From an uncultured Collinsella sp. (GTDB lineage Bacteria; Actinomycetota; Coriobacteriia; Coriobacteriales; Coriobacteriaceae), in NCBI GenBank assembly GCA_937925715.1, contig CALAMG010000003.1, positions 11,500-75,499 on the forward strand: a stretch of DNA of 64,000 bases, read 5' to 3'. A program made the position numbers and the translations under genes. Under the pieces are notes generated by a model. The model had not been told where the DNA came from. It made no database searches and saw only the letters and a list, made by a program, of their open reading frames with translations. Shown piece by piece: positions 8,710 to 17,595 of this stretch (within the stretch, counting starts at the first letter, position 1; each line of letters opens with the position of its first letter).

Positions 8710-11010
8710 ATGGTCAAGCTGTACGAGGACGGCATCTACCTGCGCGGCGGCAGCGAGGTTGTGCCTGCGGCCGAGGCCGCCGAGCGCGGTATTACGCAGA
8801 CGCCCGAGGATGCCAAGCGTGGCACCATCGCGTATTCGATCCTCCAGGCACACAATACGTCCGGAGATCCCGAGGCGCTCAAGATTCGCTTCGATGCCAT
8901 GGCGAGCCATGACATCACCTTTGTCGGCATCATCCAGACGGCGCGCGCCTCGGGCATGGAGCAGTTCCCGCTGCCTTACGTGCTCACCAACTGCCATAAC
9001 TCGCTGTGCGCCGTGGGCGGCACCATCAATGAGGACGACCACGTCTTTGGCCTTTCCGCGGCCAAGAAGTACGGTGGCATCTTCGTCCCGCCGCACATCG
9101 CCGTCATCCACTCCTTTATGCGCGAGAACTTCGCCGGCTGCGGCAAGATGATCCTGGGCTCCGACTCGCACACCCGCTACGGCGCCCTGGGCACCATGGC
9201 CGTAGGCGAGGGCGGCGGCGAGCTGGCAAAGCAGCTGCTGCGCGATACCTACGATGTCGCCTACCCCGGCGTTGTGGCCATCTACCTCACGGGTGCCCCG
9301 CGCCCCGGCGTCGGCCCGCACGATGTGGCGCTCGCCATCATCCGCGCCGTCTTTGCCAAGGGCTACGTCAAGAACAAGGTCATGGAGTTTGTGGGCCCGG
9401 GCATCGCGAGCATGACGACTGATTACCGCAACGGCGTCGATGTCATGACCACCGAGACCACCTGCCTGTCGAGCATCTGGGCCACCGACGAGGACACGCA
9501 TGCGTTTTTGACCATGCACGGCCGCGGCGACGACTACCGCGAGCTCAAGCCCGCCGATGTTGCCTACTACGACGGCTGCGTCGAGGTCGATCTGTCGAGC
9601 ATCAAGCCCATGATTGCGCTGCCGTTCCATCCTTCCAATGGCTTTGAGATCGACGAGCTCAACGAGAACCTCGAGGACATCCTGCATGAGGTGGAGCTCG
9701 AGGCCGCCAAGATCGGCGAGGGCAAGACGCACTTTAGCCTGCTCGACAAGATCGTCGACGGCAAGCTGCACGTGCAGCAGGGCGTTATCGCCGGCTGCTC
9801 GGGCGGCAACTACGACTCCGTGGTCCAGGCTGCCCGCGTGCTCAAGGGCGCCAACACCGGCTGCGGCGAGTTCTCGCTGTCGGTCTATCCCACAAGCCAG
9901 CCCGTGGCGCTCGAACTTACGCGCCGTGGCTATATCTACGACCTTATGGAGGCCGGTGCGATCGTTCGCACGGCGTTCTGCGGCCCGTGCTTCGGCGCCG
10001 GCGATACGCCCGCCAACAACGGCCTTTCGATCCGCCACACTACGCGCAACTTCCCCAACCGCGAGGGTTCCAAGCCGGGCAATGGCCAGCTGAGCGCCGT
10101 GGCCCTGATGGACGCCCGCTCCATTGCGGCGACGGCTGCCAATGGCGGCGTCCTGACGCCGGCGACCGACCTGCCCGAGGAGACTTGGGACGAGGCCTGC
10201 GAGTACACCTTTGACGACGCGCCGTACAAAAAGCGTGTGTACTGGGGCTTTGGCAAGGCGGAGCCTGCCGACGAGTTGGTCGAAGGCCCCAACATCAAGC
10301 CGTGGCCCGCGATGGAGCCGCTCGGCGATGACATCCTGCTCAAGGTGTGCTCCAAGATCATGGACCCGGTCACTACGACCGACGAGCTCATCCCCTCGGG
10401 CGAGACGAGCTCCTTCCGCTCCAATCCGCTGGGGCTGGCCGAGTTTACGCTCAGCCGCCGCGACCCGGCCTACGTGGGCCGTTCCAAGGAGGTCGACGCC
10501 GTGGAGAAGCGCCGCGTGGCCGGCGAGTCCGCGGGTGACCTGTCAGCACTCGATGCCGAGCTTGCCAGCGTGTTTGAGGCACTGGCCGGTGCGGGCGTCG
10601 TGGCCGATGCCAAGGCGACTGAGTACGGCTCCATGCTCTATGCCAAGAAGCCCGGTGACGGTTCTGCCCGCGAACAGGCCGCGAGCTGCCAGCGCGTAAT
10701 TGGCGGTCTGGCCAACATCGTCCACGAGTACGCCACCAAGCGCTATCGCTCCAACGTGATGAACTGGGGCATGGTGCCCTTCCAGATGGAGGCCGAGCCC
10801 AACTTTGAGGTGGGCGACTACGTCTTTGTGCCGGGTATCCGTGCCGCACTCGATGGCGATCTAAAGAACATCGCTGCCTACGTTGTGCGCGCCGACGGCA
10901 CGGCCGAGCAGATTGAGCTCTACATCGCCGATATGACGGCAGAGGAGCGCGCCATCGTCAAGGCCGGCTGCCTGATCAACTACAACAAGTTCAAAGCCGC
11001 TGCCGAGTAA
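8710..11010 (+). CDS. Aconitase-family hydratase
   Basis: A 766-residue [4Fe-4S] dehydratase of the aconitase superfamily. Cluster cysteines are visible as CSGGNYDSV and TAFCGPCFGAGD, with the substrate-side motif SDSHTRYGALGTMAVGEGG; a C-terminal swivelling domain follows. It is shorter than AcnA (about 890) and closer in length and organisation to the YbhJ-like aconitase-family hydratases, so citrate/isocitrate activity is plausible but not certain. I start at ATG 8710 (GGGAG five bases upstream); the open frame to 8530 runs through a repeat. No other TCA-cycle gene is adjacent. Confidence 0.85.
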   Translation: MVKLYEDGIYLRGGSEVVPAAEAAERGITQTPEDAKRGTIAYSILQAHNTSGDPEALKIRFDAMASHDITFVGIIQTARASGMEQFPLPYVLTNCHNSLCAVGGTINEDDHVFGLSAAKKYGGIFVPPHIAVIHSFMRENFAGCGKMILGSDSHTRYGALGTMAVGEGGGELAKQLLRDTYDVAYPGVVAIYLTGAPRPGVGPHDVALAIIRAVFAKGYVKNKVMEFVGPGIASMTTDYRNGVDVMTTETTCLSSIWATDEDTHAFLTMHGRGDDYRELKPADVAYYDGCVEVDLSSIKPMIALPFHPSNGFEIDELNENLEDILHEVELEAAKIGEGKTHFSLLDKIVDGKLHVQQGVIAGCSGGNYDSVVQAARVLKGANTGCGEFSLSVYPTSQPVALELTRRGYIYDLMEAGAIVRTAFCGPCFGAGDTPANNGLSIRHTTRNFPNREGSKPGNGQLSAVALMDARSIAATAANGGVLTPATDLPEETWDEACEYTFDDAPYKKRVYWGFGKAEPADELVEGPNIKPWPAMEPLGDDILLKVCSKIMDPVTTTDELIPSGETSSFRSNPLGLAEFTLSRRDPAYVGRSKEVDAVEKRRVAGESAGDLSALDAELASVFEALAGAGVVADAKATEYGSMLYAKKPGDGSAREQAASCQRVIGGLANIVHEYATKRYRSNVMNWGMVPFQMEAEPNFEVGDYVFVPGIRAALDGDLKNIAAYVVRADGTAEQIELYIADMTAEERAIVKAGCLINYNKFKAAAE

Positions 11011-11021
11011 CTCTGCTGTAC

Positions 11022-11093
11022 GCCCCGGCCACACCTTTCCCTCGTGCTCACGCGCTTCGCGAGGGTCGCCCGAGGGAAAGGTGTGGCCGGGGC
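11022..11093. terminator. Long perfect hairpin after the hydratase
   Basis: A 23-bp arm (11022-11044) is perfectly complementary to 11071-11093 and encloses a small CGCG-type hairpin. There is no U-tract. It could terminate transcription, protect the mRNA 3' end or be a mobile palindrome. Confidence 0.7.
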
Positions 11094-11100
11094 TACCGCG

Positions 11101-11135
11101 ACGTTCTCGTTGGGTCTTGAGGGGCGCTAATAATT
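11101..11135. repeat. Direct repeat CGTTYTCGTTGGGTCTTGAG, copy 1
   Basis: ACGTTCTCGTTGGGTCTTGA plus GGGGCGCTAATAATT recurs with four differences at 12188-12222. A degenerate CACAAAG...CCTG hairpin (11140-11173) follows immediately. Both copies sit just downstream (in plus coordinates) or at the 3' side of small membrane-protein genes, suggesting block duplication. Confidence 0.75.
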
Positions 11136-11173
11136 GACCGGGACCATCACAAAGTTGCCTGCCCGGCGGGTCC

Positions 11174-11821
11174 TTATTTCGATGGGGTCCAGGTTATTTC
11201 ATCGTCAAATAGCCAAGTGCGTGCCGAGCCACTGTTGCGCGCTGTCTGCGGATCGGGCTCGCAGGTTTGTTCGTAGGCATCCTCGGTACACCGATCCATA
11301 AAATCGACGACTGCCGTCTGGTCGCCCTCCATGACGTAGATTACGTCGCCATCCGAGATATAGACCCCCGGTCCTTCATTGTCCACGCAGCCAGGGTCGT
11401 ATGAGACGTTGCACAATTTGCTCCCGTTTGCCGCATCGAGCTCAAGGGTCGAATAATATCCGCCAACCATTTGGCCATTCTTGGCTCGATATATTGCGGC
11501 GCCGTACCACCGCTTAAACGTCTTGCCTTTGAGTAAACTGGTTGCCTTGCCGATAAGCTGCTCGTCTTTGGTGTAGCGTCTGGCCCCAAGTTCGATGCGG
11601 GGATAGTTGCTGACACCAAGCGCTGCGGGCGTACCGTCAAAATCGACGGTGACCGAATCGGGTTTGACGATATCGGTGAGGACCTCGATGGGATAGCTTA
11701 CGGTCTCAACCGCCGCCTGCGTCGCAGAGGCGGGGAGAAATGCGAGATAGATAATTCCTACGCCGACTGCGGTAATCGCAAACGCTAAGACGAGCAGGCC
11801 GATATAGGTGGAGCGTTTCAC
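11174..11821 (-). CDS. Membrane-anchored hypothetical protein (paralogue of 13265-13935)
   Basis: 215 residues: one N-terminal membrane anchor (YIGLLVLAFAITAVGVGIIY), then an extracytoplasmic domain. I do not recognise the family. It aligns along most of its length with the broken gene at 13265, sharing VTVDFD, AALG(V/I)SNYP, LLKGKTFKRWYG, LCNVSYDPG/LCDVSYDPG, NEGPG(V/I)YI and SGSARTWLF(D/E)DE. Four conserved cysteines in the C-terminal half could form disulfides. I chose GTG 11821 (GCGAGG upstream) because the paralogue also begins with GTG just before its membrane segment. The function is unknown. Confidence 0.7.
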   Translation of the reverse strand: MKRSTYIGLLVLAFAITAVGVGIIYLAFLPASATQAAVETVSYPIEVLTDIVKPDSVTVDFDGTPAALGVSNYPRIELGARRYTKDEQLIGKATSLLKGKTFKRWYGAAIYRAKNGQMVGGYYSTLELDAANGSKLCNVSYDPGCVDNEGPGVYISDGDVIYVMEGDQTAVVDFMDRCTEDAYEQTCEPDPQTARNSGSARTWLFDDEITWTPSK

Positions 11822-11848
11822 GGCGGGTACCTCGCAAATAGTATGCAT

Positions 11849-12187
11849 TCATTAAGATAAGTGATACCAGCTTACGACAATCTTCAAAAGAAAGCGATCG
11901 ATCGAAATGACGGGGTGAAAAGGCCCTATTGGGCTTCGATTTGACCTCTAATAGAAAAATTTGCCCCACTCATTCTGGGCGTGAGGTCAATAATTGAGTC
12001 CACGAGTTTTGAGCGATACTCTTCTCACTAAACTCACTATTTTCACTATAAGCACTATAAATATGATAGGGGGACGACGAGAACAATGTGACGTGCGATA
12101 GCTAAGCCGTTTAAGCCGGACTCTGACCTTGAATCTCTGCCTCTATCTGTGCGAACGGGCTATTGTCGGTTCTCGATTCCATCGCTG
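11849..12187. other. Non-coding stretch with a 9-bp-periodic CACTA motif
   Basis: I see no supported gene here. CACTA occurs at 12026, 12035, 12044 and 12053, exactly nine bases apart, followed by an AT-rich TATAAATATGATAG. This may be a promoter with iterated binding sites, but no gene reads from it on the plus strand. Confidence 0.4.
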
Positions 12188-12222
12188 CGTTTTCGTTGGG
12201 TCTTGAGGGACGCTAATAAATG
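12188..12222. repeat. Direct repeat CGTTYTCGTTGGGTCTTGAG, copy 2
   Basis: Second copy of the 35-bp repeat at 11101-11135 (four differences). About 50 bp later comes a CACAAAGG...CCTTT hairpin, as after copy 1. Confidence 0.75.
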
Positions 12223-12272
12223 GACTTGCTTGATGCCACCTCTGTTAATGGGGCGGCTTCTTTTTGTCGAAA

Positions 12273-12307
12273 ACCGCCACAAAGGGGCCTGTCCCTTTCG
12301 TGGTGGT
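12273..12307. repeat. ACCGCCACAAAGG hairpin repeat, copy 1
   Basis: ACCGCCACAAAGG (12273-12285) pairs with CCTTTCGTGGTGGT around GGCCTGTC. Other copies lie at 13141-13175 and 13944-13978, with a degenerate one at 11140-11173. Confidence 0.8.
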
Positions 12308-12361
12308 GGGGGGCGAGCTCGATGCTGCCGTGCTCGCTGAACGACATTCTAATGAGCGTCT

Positions 12362-13030
12362 CTACAGGATTTCATCTGGGCTGGCGGGCTTGGTTGTTTT
12401 GGGGATGCCGAGTTTGGATGACGCGAAATCGTCAACATTGTCCTTAATTCCGTCTTTGGTGTAGACAGTGACCGTATAGGTGCTGTGCCCGAATTCGCTC
12501 TTGTCGCGTGTCGCCCAGGCCTGCCAGTAGGCAGCCCCGCTTCGCCCTTGGATTTTTCCGACACGGCGGAGTTCTGTTCGCTTTAATTTCCGGTTGCTAT
12601 AGATGGTTCGACCGGCTTCCGCGGTGAGCCCGCACTGTCCAAGCAGCTTGTCGAGGACTTGGTTCATGTGGCGCTCATCGGTGTTTGGTGCGTAGTCGTA
12701 GGCGAGGGTGATGGAGTCGAGTGGCTGGTCGTCGATCAGATAGTTTAGCGCCTGAGGGTCAAGGCAGAAATAAGGAGAGCATCCGTCGACCTGGCCGAGC
12801 AACGGTAACTTGGACTGCCAAAGTCCGGTGGGAATTCTATCTTCGTAGAAAACACCGCGGCAGATAAAGGAGAGCGAGGTGGCACGCGAGCCAGCGTCGA
12901 CCATTCCGCATAAATCGAAGGGCGAGGCGATACCAAGGGAAAAGGGCGTGACGACGATAAAGAAGAACATCGCGATGGGTATGGCGAGAATGGCGATGAC
13001 GTTGCGACCGGTGGAATGAGACGGCTTCAT
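12362..13030 (-). CDS. Hypothetical membrane-anchored protein
   Basis: 222 residues with an N-terminal membrane segment (VIAILAIPIAMFFFIVVTPF) and an extracytoplasmic portion containing several cysteines (LCGM, ICRG, GCSPYFCLD, QCGL). I do not recognise the family. ATG 13030 is chosen over an upstream TTG because GAGGAG lies six bases before it. It sits between two related membrane-anchored proteins in a repeat-dense block, on the same strand as the one at 11174. It could be secreted or envelope-associated; nothing indicates an activity. Confidence 0.6.
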   Translation of the reverse strand: MKPSHSTGRNVIAILAIPIAMFFFIVVTPFSLGIASPFDLCGMVDAGSRATSLSFICRGVFYEDRIPTGLWQSKLPLLGQVDGCSPYFCLDPQALNYLIDDQPLDSITLAYDYAPNTDERHMNQVLDKLLGQCGLTAEAGRTIYSNRKLKRTELRRVGKIQGRSGAAYWQAWATRDKSEFGHSTYTVTVYTKDGIKDNVDDFASSKLGIPKTTKPASPDEIL

Positions 13031-13140
13031 ATGCGCTCCTCGAGACAAAGATCTGTTGAGGATAGGCAGAAATGGATATGTTCAGAGAACAATTCAAGTT
13101 TAATCTCATGGCGCGAGATGGTCGACCGTTAGCGTCGAAA

Positions 13141-13175
13141 ACCGCCACAAAGGTGCCTGTCCCCTTTGTGGTGGT
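13141..13175. repeat. ACCGCCACAAAGG hairpin repeat, copy 2
   Basis: Perfect-looking arms (13141-13153 with 13163-13175, G:U allowed) around TGCCTGTCC. The flanking GTCGAAA and the following GTGAGGAGCG also match copy 1, so the repeat unit is longer than the stem. Confidence 0.8.
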
Positions 13176-13264
13176 GAGGAGCGCGCGGCTTCTTTTGGTA
13201 ATAGTGTTAGCTGGCGGTATCATTGGTGCAGGTGGCGAAGGTTTGCATTGTGGGGTGTTTTGCC

Positions 13265-13935
13265 GTGAGCCGTTTTGCCCGTATTGGATTGATTGTCTTG
13301 GCGCTTGCGATCGCTGTGGTTGGCGCGGGCGCTGTCGGTATGGCATTTCTACCTGCTGCGGTGACGGAGCCGGTGGTCAAGCCTGTGACTCAATCTGTCG
13401 AACTTCTGACCGGCGACGACAAGCCTGAGACCATTACCGTTGATTTTGATGAGCAACCGGCTGCGCTGGGCATTAGTAATTATCCACTTATTCAGCTTGG
13501 GGCTATGCGCTATACCACGGATTCTAGTCTGATCGACAGGGCGTCCGAGCTGCTCAAGGGCAAAACCTTTAAGCGCTGGTATGGATATGCATCCTATCGG
13601 GCAAAAGCGAACGACATGGTTGGCGGAGCCGCTCGTCCATCGAGTTGGACACCGCGAATGGCACTAAGTTATGTGATGTTTCGTACGATCCTGGCTACGA
13701 GGGCAATGAGGGGCCGGGTATCTACATCTTGGACGGCGATGTCGCCTATGTCATGGAGGGCAACCAGACCGAGCTCAACGATTTTATGGGTCAGTGCATT
13801 CAGGATGCCTATGAACAGACCTGCTTGCCCGACCCGCAGGCTGCACGCGATAGTGGGTCTGCCCGTACATGGTTGTTCGAGGATGAGATGTCCTGGAACG
13901 CCGAATCGGGAAGCACGGGTTCGGCGAAGGAGTAG
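13265..13935 (+). pseudogene. Frameshifted membrane-anchored protein, paralogue of 11174-11821
   Basis: Frame 2 encodes the start (GTG 13265, anchor IGLIVLALAIAVVGAGAVG) through KRWYGYASYRAKANDMVGG. The homology then jumps to frame 1 at about 13630-13645 (SIELDTANGTKLCDVSYDPG) and runs to the stop at 13935. A one-base deletion near 13630 explains it. Its intact relative at 11174 shows the expected uninterrupted protein of about 220 residues. It could be a true pseudogene, a phase-variable gene or an assembly error; the junction is not an obvious homopolymer, so slippage is not favoured. Confidence 0.75.
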
Positions 13936-13943
13936 AGACCGCG

Positions 13944-13978
13944 ACCACCACAAAGGTGCCTGTCCTCTTTGTGGTGGT
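13944..13978 (+). terminator. ACCACCACAAAG hairpin repeat copy 3, terminator-like
   Basis: A perfect 12-bp stem (13944-13955 with 13967-13978) around GTGCCTGTCCT, followed by TTTTC just after the frameshifted gene. It is the third good copy of the repeat family at 12273 and 13141, here in a position to terminate transcription. Confidence 0.75.
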
Positions 13979-13993
13979 TTTCGGTCTGTCTCG

Positions 13994-14204
13994 ATCTGTA
14001 ACATCTTGGCCGCTAAAAGTGGGCCTGGTGTTACAGATTTAGATTTTCGATTCAGGTGTCTTCGTTCGTCTCGATTTGTAACAGTTAGACCCTAATTTGC
14101 CGAGTAGATGTTACAGATTGAGACAAACGGGCGCCGCTGGTCATTTCATCTTGATTTGTAACATCTGGAGCCATAAACAGCCGCTAGATGTTACAGATTG
14201 AGAT
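13994..14204. repeat. Three tandem TGTAACA hairpins
   Basis: Hairpins at 13994-14038, 14068-14124 and 14148-14204 share arms resembling GTCTCGATTTGTAACATCT and AGATGTTACAGATTGAGAC. The second and third are each 57 bp. Interiors differ but keep central A/T-rich bases. No coding sequence overlaps convincingly. They fill most of the gap between the broken gene and the clpB promoter. Confidence 0.85.
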
Positions 14205-14265
14205 AGTAAGGGGACGAGGCCGTAGCGGGTGAGCGCGCCTGCTCCCTATCTCTCAATCACTCAGA

Positions 14266-14298
14266 AAATCTTATATATAGAGACTTAGATTTATGTAT
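14266..14298 (+). promoter_or_regulatory. Shared heat-shock upstream element (clpB copy)
   Basis: AAATCTTATAT, five variable bases, GACTTAGATTT, then ATGTATA; both 11-base blocks and their spacing match 3880-3906 upstream of dnaK. It lies about 90 bp before the clpB start, the same order of distance as at dnaK (about 110 bp). Confidence 0.6.
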
Positions 14299-14381
14299 AA
14301 GATCGTGCAAAGCTGGCAACAATACTTCTCGAACAACGTGAAGCCGCCCCGTAGGGCGGCCACCCCAAGAGAGGTGATTCC

Positions 14382-17009
14382 ATGAGAATCGATAAGCTAG
14401 CAATGACGTCGCGCGAGGCGCTGCAAACCGCCATGAGCACGGCTGCCGACGCGCAGGCCGGCGCGGTGGAGCCGATTCACCTGCTGTCCGCCTTGCTCGG
14501 TGCCGGTGAGCGCAATATCTCTGTGATTATCGAGCGCATCGGTGCCGACCCGGCCCAGCTCGCACGCTCCACACAAGATGCCATCGACCACGCGCCTAAG
14601 GTTTCGGGCGAGGGTCAGCAGATGGGCTTGTCCAACGAGCTCGTTCGCGTCATCGAAAAGGCCGAGAAGAAGGCCACCAAGATGGGCGACAGCTTTGTGG
14701 TGACCGAGCATCTGCTGATGGCACTTGCCGAGGACAAGGGCGAGGCCGGCCGCGTTCTGCGCGACGCCGGCGTGACCAAGGAGCGCATCGAGCAGGTCTA
14801 TGAGGAGCTGCGCGGCGATGACCGCGTGACGTCTGCCGAGGACAAGACTCAGTTTGAGGCGTTGGAGCAGTACGGTCGCAACATCTGCGATCTGGCCCGC
14901 GCCGGCAAGCTCGACCCGGTCATCGGCCGTACCGACGAGATCCGTCGTACTATTCAGGTCCTGTCCCGCCGCACCAAGAACAACCCCGTGCTCATAGGCG
15001 AGCCAGGCGTCGGCAAGACGGCCATCGTCGAGGGTATCGCCCAGCGTATCGTGGCCGGCGACGTGCCGAGCACCCTGCGCGACCGCGACCTTATCGAGCT
15101 CGACATGAGCGCGCTGGTCGCTGGCGCCAAGTACCGCGGCGAGTTCGAGGACCGCTTGAAGGCCGTGCTCAAAGAAGTGCAAAAATCCGAGGGCAAGGTC
15201 ATCCTGTTCATCGATGAGCTCCACACCATCGTGGGCGCGGGTGCCACCGAGGGCTCTATGGACGCCGGCAACATCCTGAAGCCGGCGCTTGCCCGTGGCG
15301 ACTTGCACGCGATCGGCGCGACCACGCTCGACGAGTACCGCAAGTACATTGAGAAGGACGCGGCGCTCGCCCGTCGTTTCCAGACCGTGATGGTGAGCGA
15401 GCCCACCGTCGAGGACACCATCTCGATCCTGCGTGGCCTCAAGGAAAAGTACGAGATCTTCCACGGCGTGCACATCACCGATAGCGCGCTCGTGGCCGCC
15501 GCCGACCTCTCCGATCGCTACATTGCCGATCGCTTCCTGCCCGACAAGGCCATCGACTTGGTCGATGAGGCCGCAAGCCGCCTGCGCATGGAGCTCGACA
15601 GCATGCCAGTCGAGATCGACGCCACCATGCGTCAGCTCACCCAGCTGCAGATCGAGGAACAGGCGCTCATGAAAGAGACCGATGACGCCTCCAAGGAGCG
15701 TCTGGAGGCCCTGCGCCAGGAGATTGCCGAGGTCCAGGAAAAACTCAACGTGCAAAAGGCCGGCTGGCTCAACCAGAAGAACGCCATCGACCACGTGCAG
15801 GAGCTTAAGAGCCAGCTTGACGAGGCCAAGAGCGAGGAGGAGCGTGCGACGCGCAACGGCGATTTGGGTCGTGCGTCCGAGCTGCGCTACTCCGTGATTC
15901 CGGGCCTGCAGCAGCAGATTCAGGATTCCGAGGCCGCGCTCGAGGCGCAAAAGCAGCAGGACGGCGAGGGCCTCAACGAACAGGTGACCTCCGATGAGAT
16001 CGCCGAGGTCGTGAGCGCCTGGACCGGCGTGCCCGTGTCCAAGATGATGCAGGGCGAGCTCGACAAGCTGAAGGGTCTGGAGGGCGAGCTGCATAAGCGC
16101 GTCATCGGCCAGGATGAGGCCGTCTCCGCCGTCGCCGCAGCCGTGCGCCGCAGCCGTGCGGGCCTCTCCGATCCGGACAAGCCCATCGGCAGCTTCTTCT
16201 TCCTGGGCCCCACCGGCGTGGGCAAGACCGAGCTCGCCAAGGCGCTGGCCGAGTGCCTGTTCGATGACGAGCGTGCGCTCGTGCGTATCGACATGTCCGA
16301 GTACATGGAGAAGTTCAGCGTCCAGCGTCTGATCGGTGCGCCCCCGGGATACGTGGGCTACGACGAGGGCGGCCAGCTCACCGAGGCCGTGCGCCGTCGT
16401 CCGTACTCCGTGATCTTGCTCGACGAGATGGAGAAGGCCCATCCGGATGTCTTCAACGTGCTGCTGCAGGTGCTCGACGACGGCCGTCTGACCGATGGCC
16501 AGGGTCGTCAGGTGTCCTTCAAGAACACGATTATCATCATGACGAGCAACGTGGGCTCCAAGGCCATCGCCGATCTGTCCGGTAAGGACGAGGAGGAGAT
16601 GCGCCATCAGGTCGACGCGGCCATGGCTCAGACCTTCCGCCCCGAGTTCCTCAACCGTATCGATGACATCGTGGTGTTCCATCCGCTCGGTATGGCGCAG
16701 ATCGAGAAGATCGTCGACATCCAGCTCGCCGACGTCCGCGCGCGTCTGGCCAAGGAGCGCATGACGCTTGCCATCACCCCGGCGGCCAAGCAGATGCTCG
16801 CCGTGGGCGGCCTGGACCCGGTCTTTGGCGCCCGTCCGCTCAAGCGTCTGGTTCAGCGCGAGGTCGTGGATGCCATCGCCGCCGCTATCATCGACGGCAC
16901 GGTGCGCGAGGGCGATCAGGTGACGGTCGATGTCGACAAGGACGGTGGCTTTACCGTCGTGTGCGACAACACGCCGGCGGCCACCTACGAGGTCCCCGAC
17001 GCAGAGTAA
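14382..17009 (+). CDS. clpB: ATP-dependent disaggregase ClpB (Hsp100)
   Basis: Hexameric AAA+ disaggregase working with DnaK. In order: Clp-N repeats (residues 1-145), first AAA+ module with Walker A GEPGVGKTA (about 207), a coiled-coil middle domain (about 405-520) and a second AAA+ module with GPTGVGKTE (about 608). Pore-loop residues KYRGEFEDR and GYVGYDEGG are visible. The 875-residue length is typical. AGAGAGG precedes the ATG. It stands alone rather than in the dnaK operon but carries the same upstream element, so co-regulation by HspR is likely. Confidence 0.97.
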   Translation: MRIDKLAMTSREALQTAMSTAADAQAGAVEPIHLLSALLGAGERNISVIIERIGADPAQLARSTQDAIDHAPKVSGEGQQMGLSNELVRVIEKAEKKATKMGDSFVVTEHLLMALAEDKGEAGRVLRDAGVTKERIEQVYEELRGDDRVTSAEDKTQFEALEQYGRNICDLARAGKLDPVIGRTDEIRRTIQVLSRRTKNNPVLIGEPGVGKTAIVEGIAQRIVAGDVPSTLRDRDLIELDMSALVAGAKYRGEFEDRLKAVLKEVQKSEGKVILFIDELHTIVGAGATEGSMDAGNILKPALARGDLHAIGATTLDEYRKYIEKDAALARRFQTVMVSEPTVEDTISILRGLKEKYEIFHGVHITDSALVAAADLSDRYIADRFLPDKAIDLVDEAASRLRMELDSMPVEIDATMRQLTQLQIEEQALMKETDDASKERLEALRQEIAEVQEKLNVQKAGWLNQKNAIDHVQELKSQLDEAKSEEERATRNGDLGRASELRYSVIPGLQQQIQDSEAALEAQKQQDGEGLNEQVTSDEIAEVVSAWTGVPVSKMMQGELDKLKGLEGELHKRVIGQDEAVSAVAAAVRRSRAGLSDPDKPIGSFFFLGPTGVGKTELAKALAECLFDDERALVRIDMSEYMEKFSVQRLIGAPPGYVGYDEGGQLTEAVRRRPYSVILLDEMEKAHPDVFNVLLQVLDDGRLTDGQGRQVSFKNTIIIMTSNVGSKAIADLSGKDEEEMRHQVDAAMAQTFRPEFLNRIDDIVVFHPLGMAQIEKIVDIQLADVRARLAKERMTLAITPAAKQMLAVGGLDPVFGARPLKRLVQREVVDAIAAAIIDGTVREGDQVTVDVDKDGGFTVVCDNTPAATYEVPDAE

Positions 17010-17050
17010 ATTATGGGGCCGGCTTTAACCGCACCTCATCGCAAAACGCC

Positions 17051-17086
17051 AAGGGCGGCGGATCCAATCGGGTCCGCCGCCCTTTT
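17051..17086 (+). terminator. Terminator after clpB
   Basis: AAGGGCGGCGGA pairs with TCCGCCGCCCTT, ending in a T5 run. Confidence 0.85.
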
Positions 17087-17139
17087 TCGTGCGACAATCG
17101 ATGATGTTGAGCATGAGTACATGGCAAGGAGATATGCAG

Positions 17140-17343
17140 ATGAAAGACGAGAACAAGACGCACGCACCGGTTGCTGAGGCAGCGCCCGCCGCGCCGGTCG
17201 CACCGAAGGCTTCTCCCAAACCGGCGCCCAAGCCGCGCGACCCCTACATCCGTGCCGAGAACGAGGACGATGACGGCTACGATCCCTACAGCGATCGCCG
17301 CCCCGAGCGCGAGCCGATGTTCGAAGCCGACCCCTGGCGCTAA
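17140..17343 (+). CDS. Small Ala/Pro-rich acidic protein
   Basis: 67 residues: a low-complexity Ala/Pro/Lys first half and a charged C-terminus (DPYIRAENEDDDGYDPYSDR, ending FEADPWR). AAGGAG lies eight bases before ATG 17140, supporting translation; upstream ATGs at 17089 and 17134 are less well placed. There is no membrane segment or recognised domain. It is probably a disordered cytosolic protein, with the caution that ORFs this short can be spurious in high-GC DNA. Confidence 0.5.
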   Translation: MKDENKTHAPVAEAAPAAPVAPKASPKPAPKPRDPYIRAENEDDDGYDPYSDRRPEREPMFEADPWR

Positions 17344-17367
17344 GTGCCACCCAAAAGGCCACCAATA

Positions 17368-17433
17368 AGTTGCGGTGAAATAGGGACTGTTTTGCGGTTT
17401 GACCAGCAAAAACAGCCCTATTTCACCGCAACT
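17368..17433. repeat. Palindromic intergenic repeat, family AGTTGCGGTGAAATAG, copy 2
   Basis: Arms 17368-17395 and 17406-17433 are nearly perfect over 28 bp. The outer 16 bases equal those at 2991-3006, while the inner stem (GGGACTGTTTTGC) is different, so the ends are conserved and the centre varies. Confidence 0.8.
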
Positions 17434-17595
17434 GCGTTAGGGATTTTTCTACAGGGGGAGGGTAGTCAAAAAAGCCCCGTCCCAAATTGACTGCTCGGGG
17501 AGTCGCATTCGAGCTCGGTTGTCCTCTTAGCCACTCGATATCCTTCGGAGCAATAACGGTGATAAAACTTGCTTAAGTGTTAATCAAGCTACACA

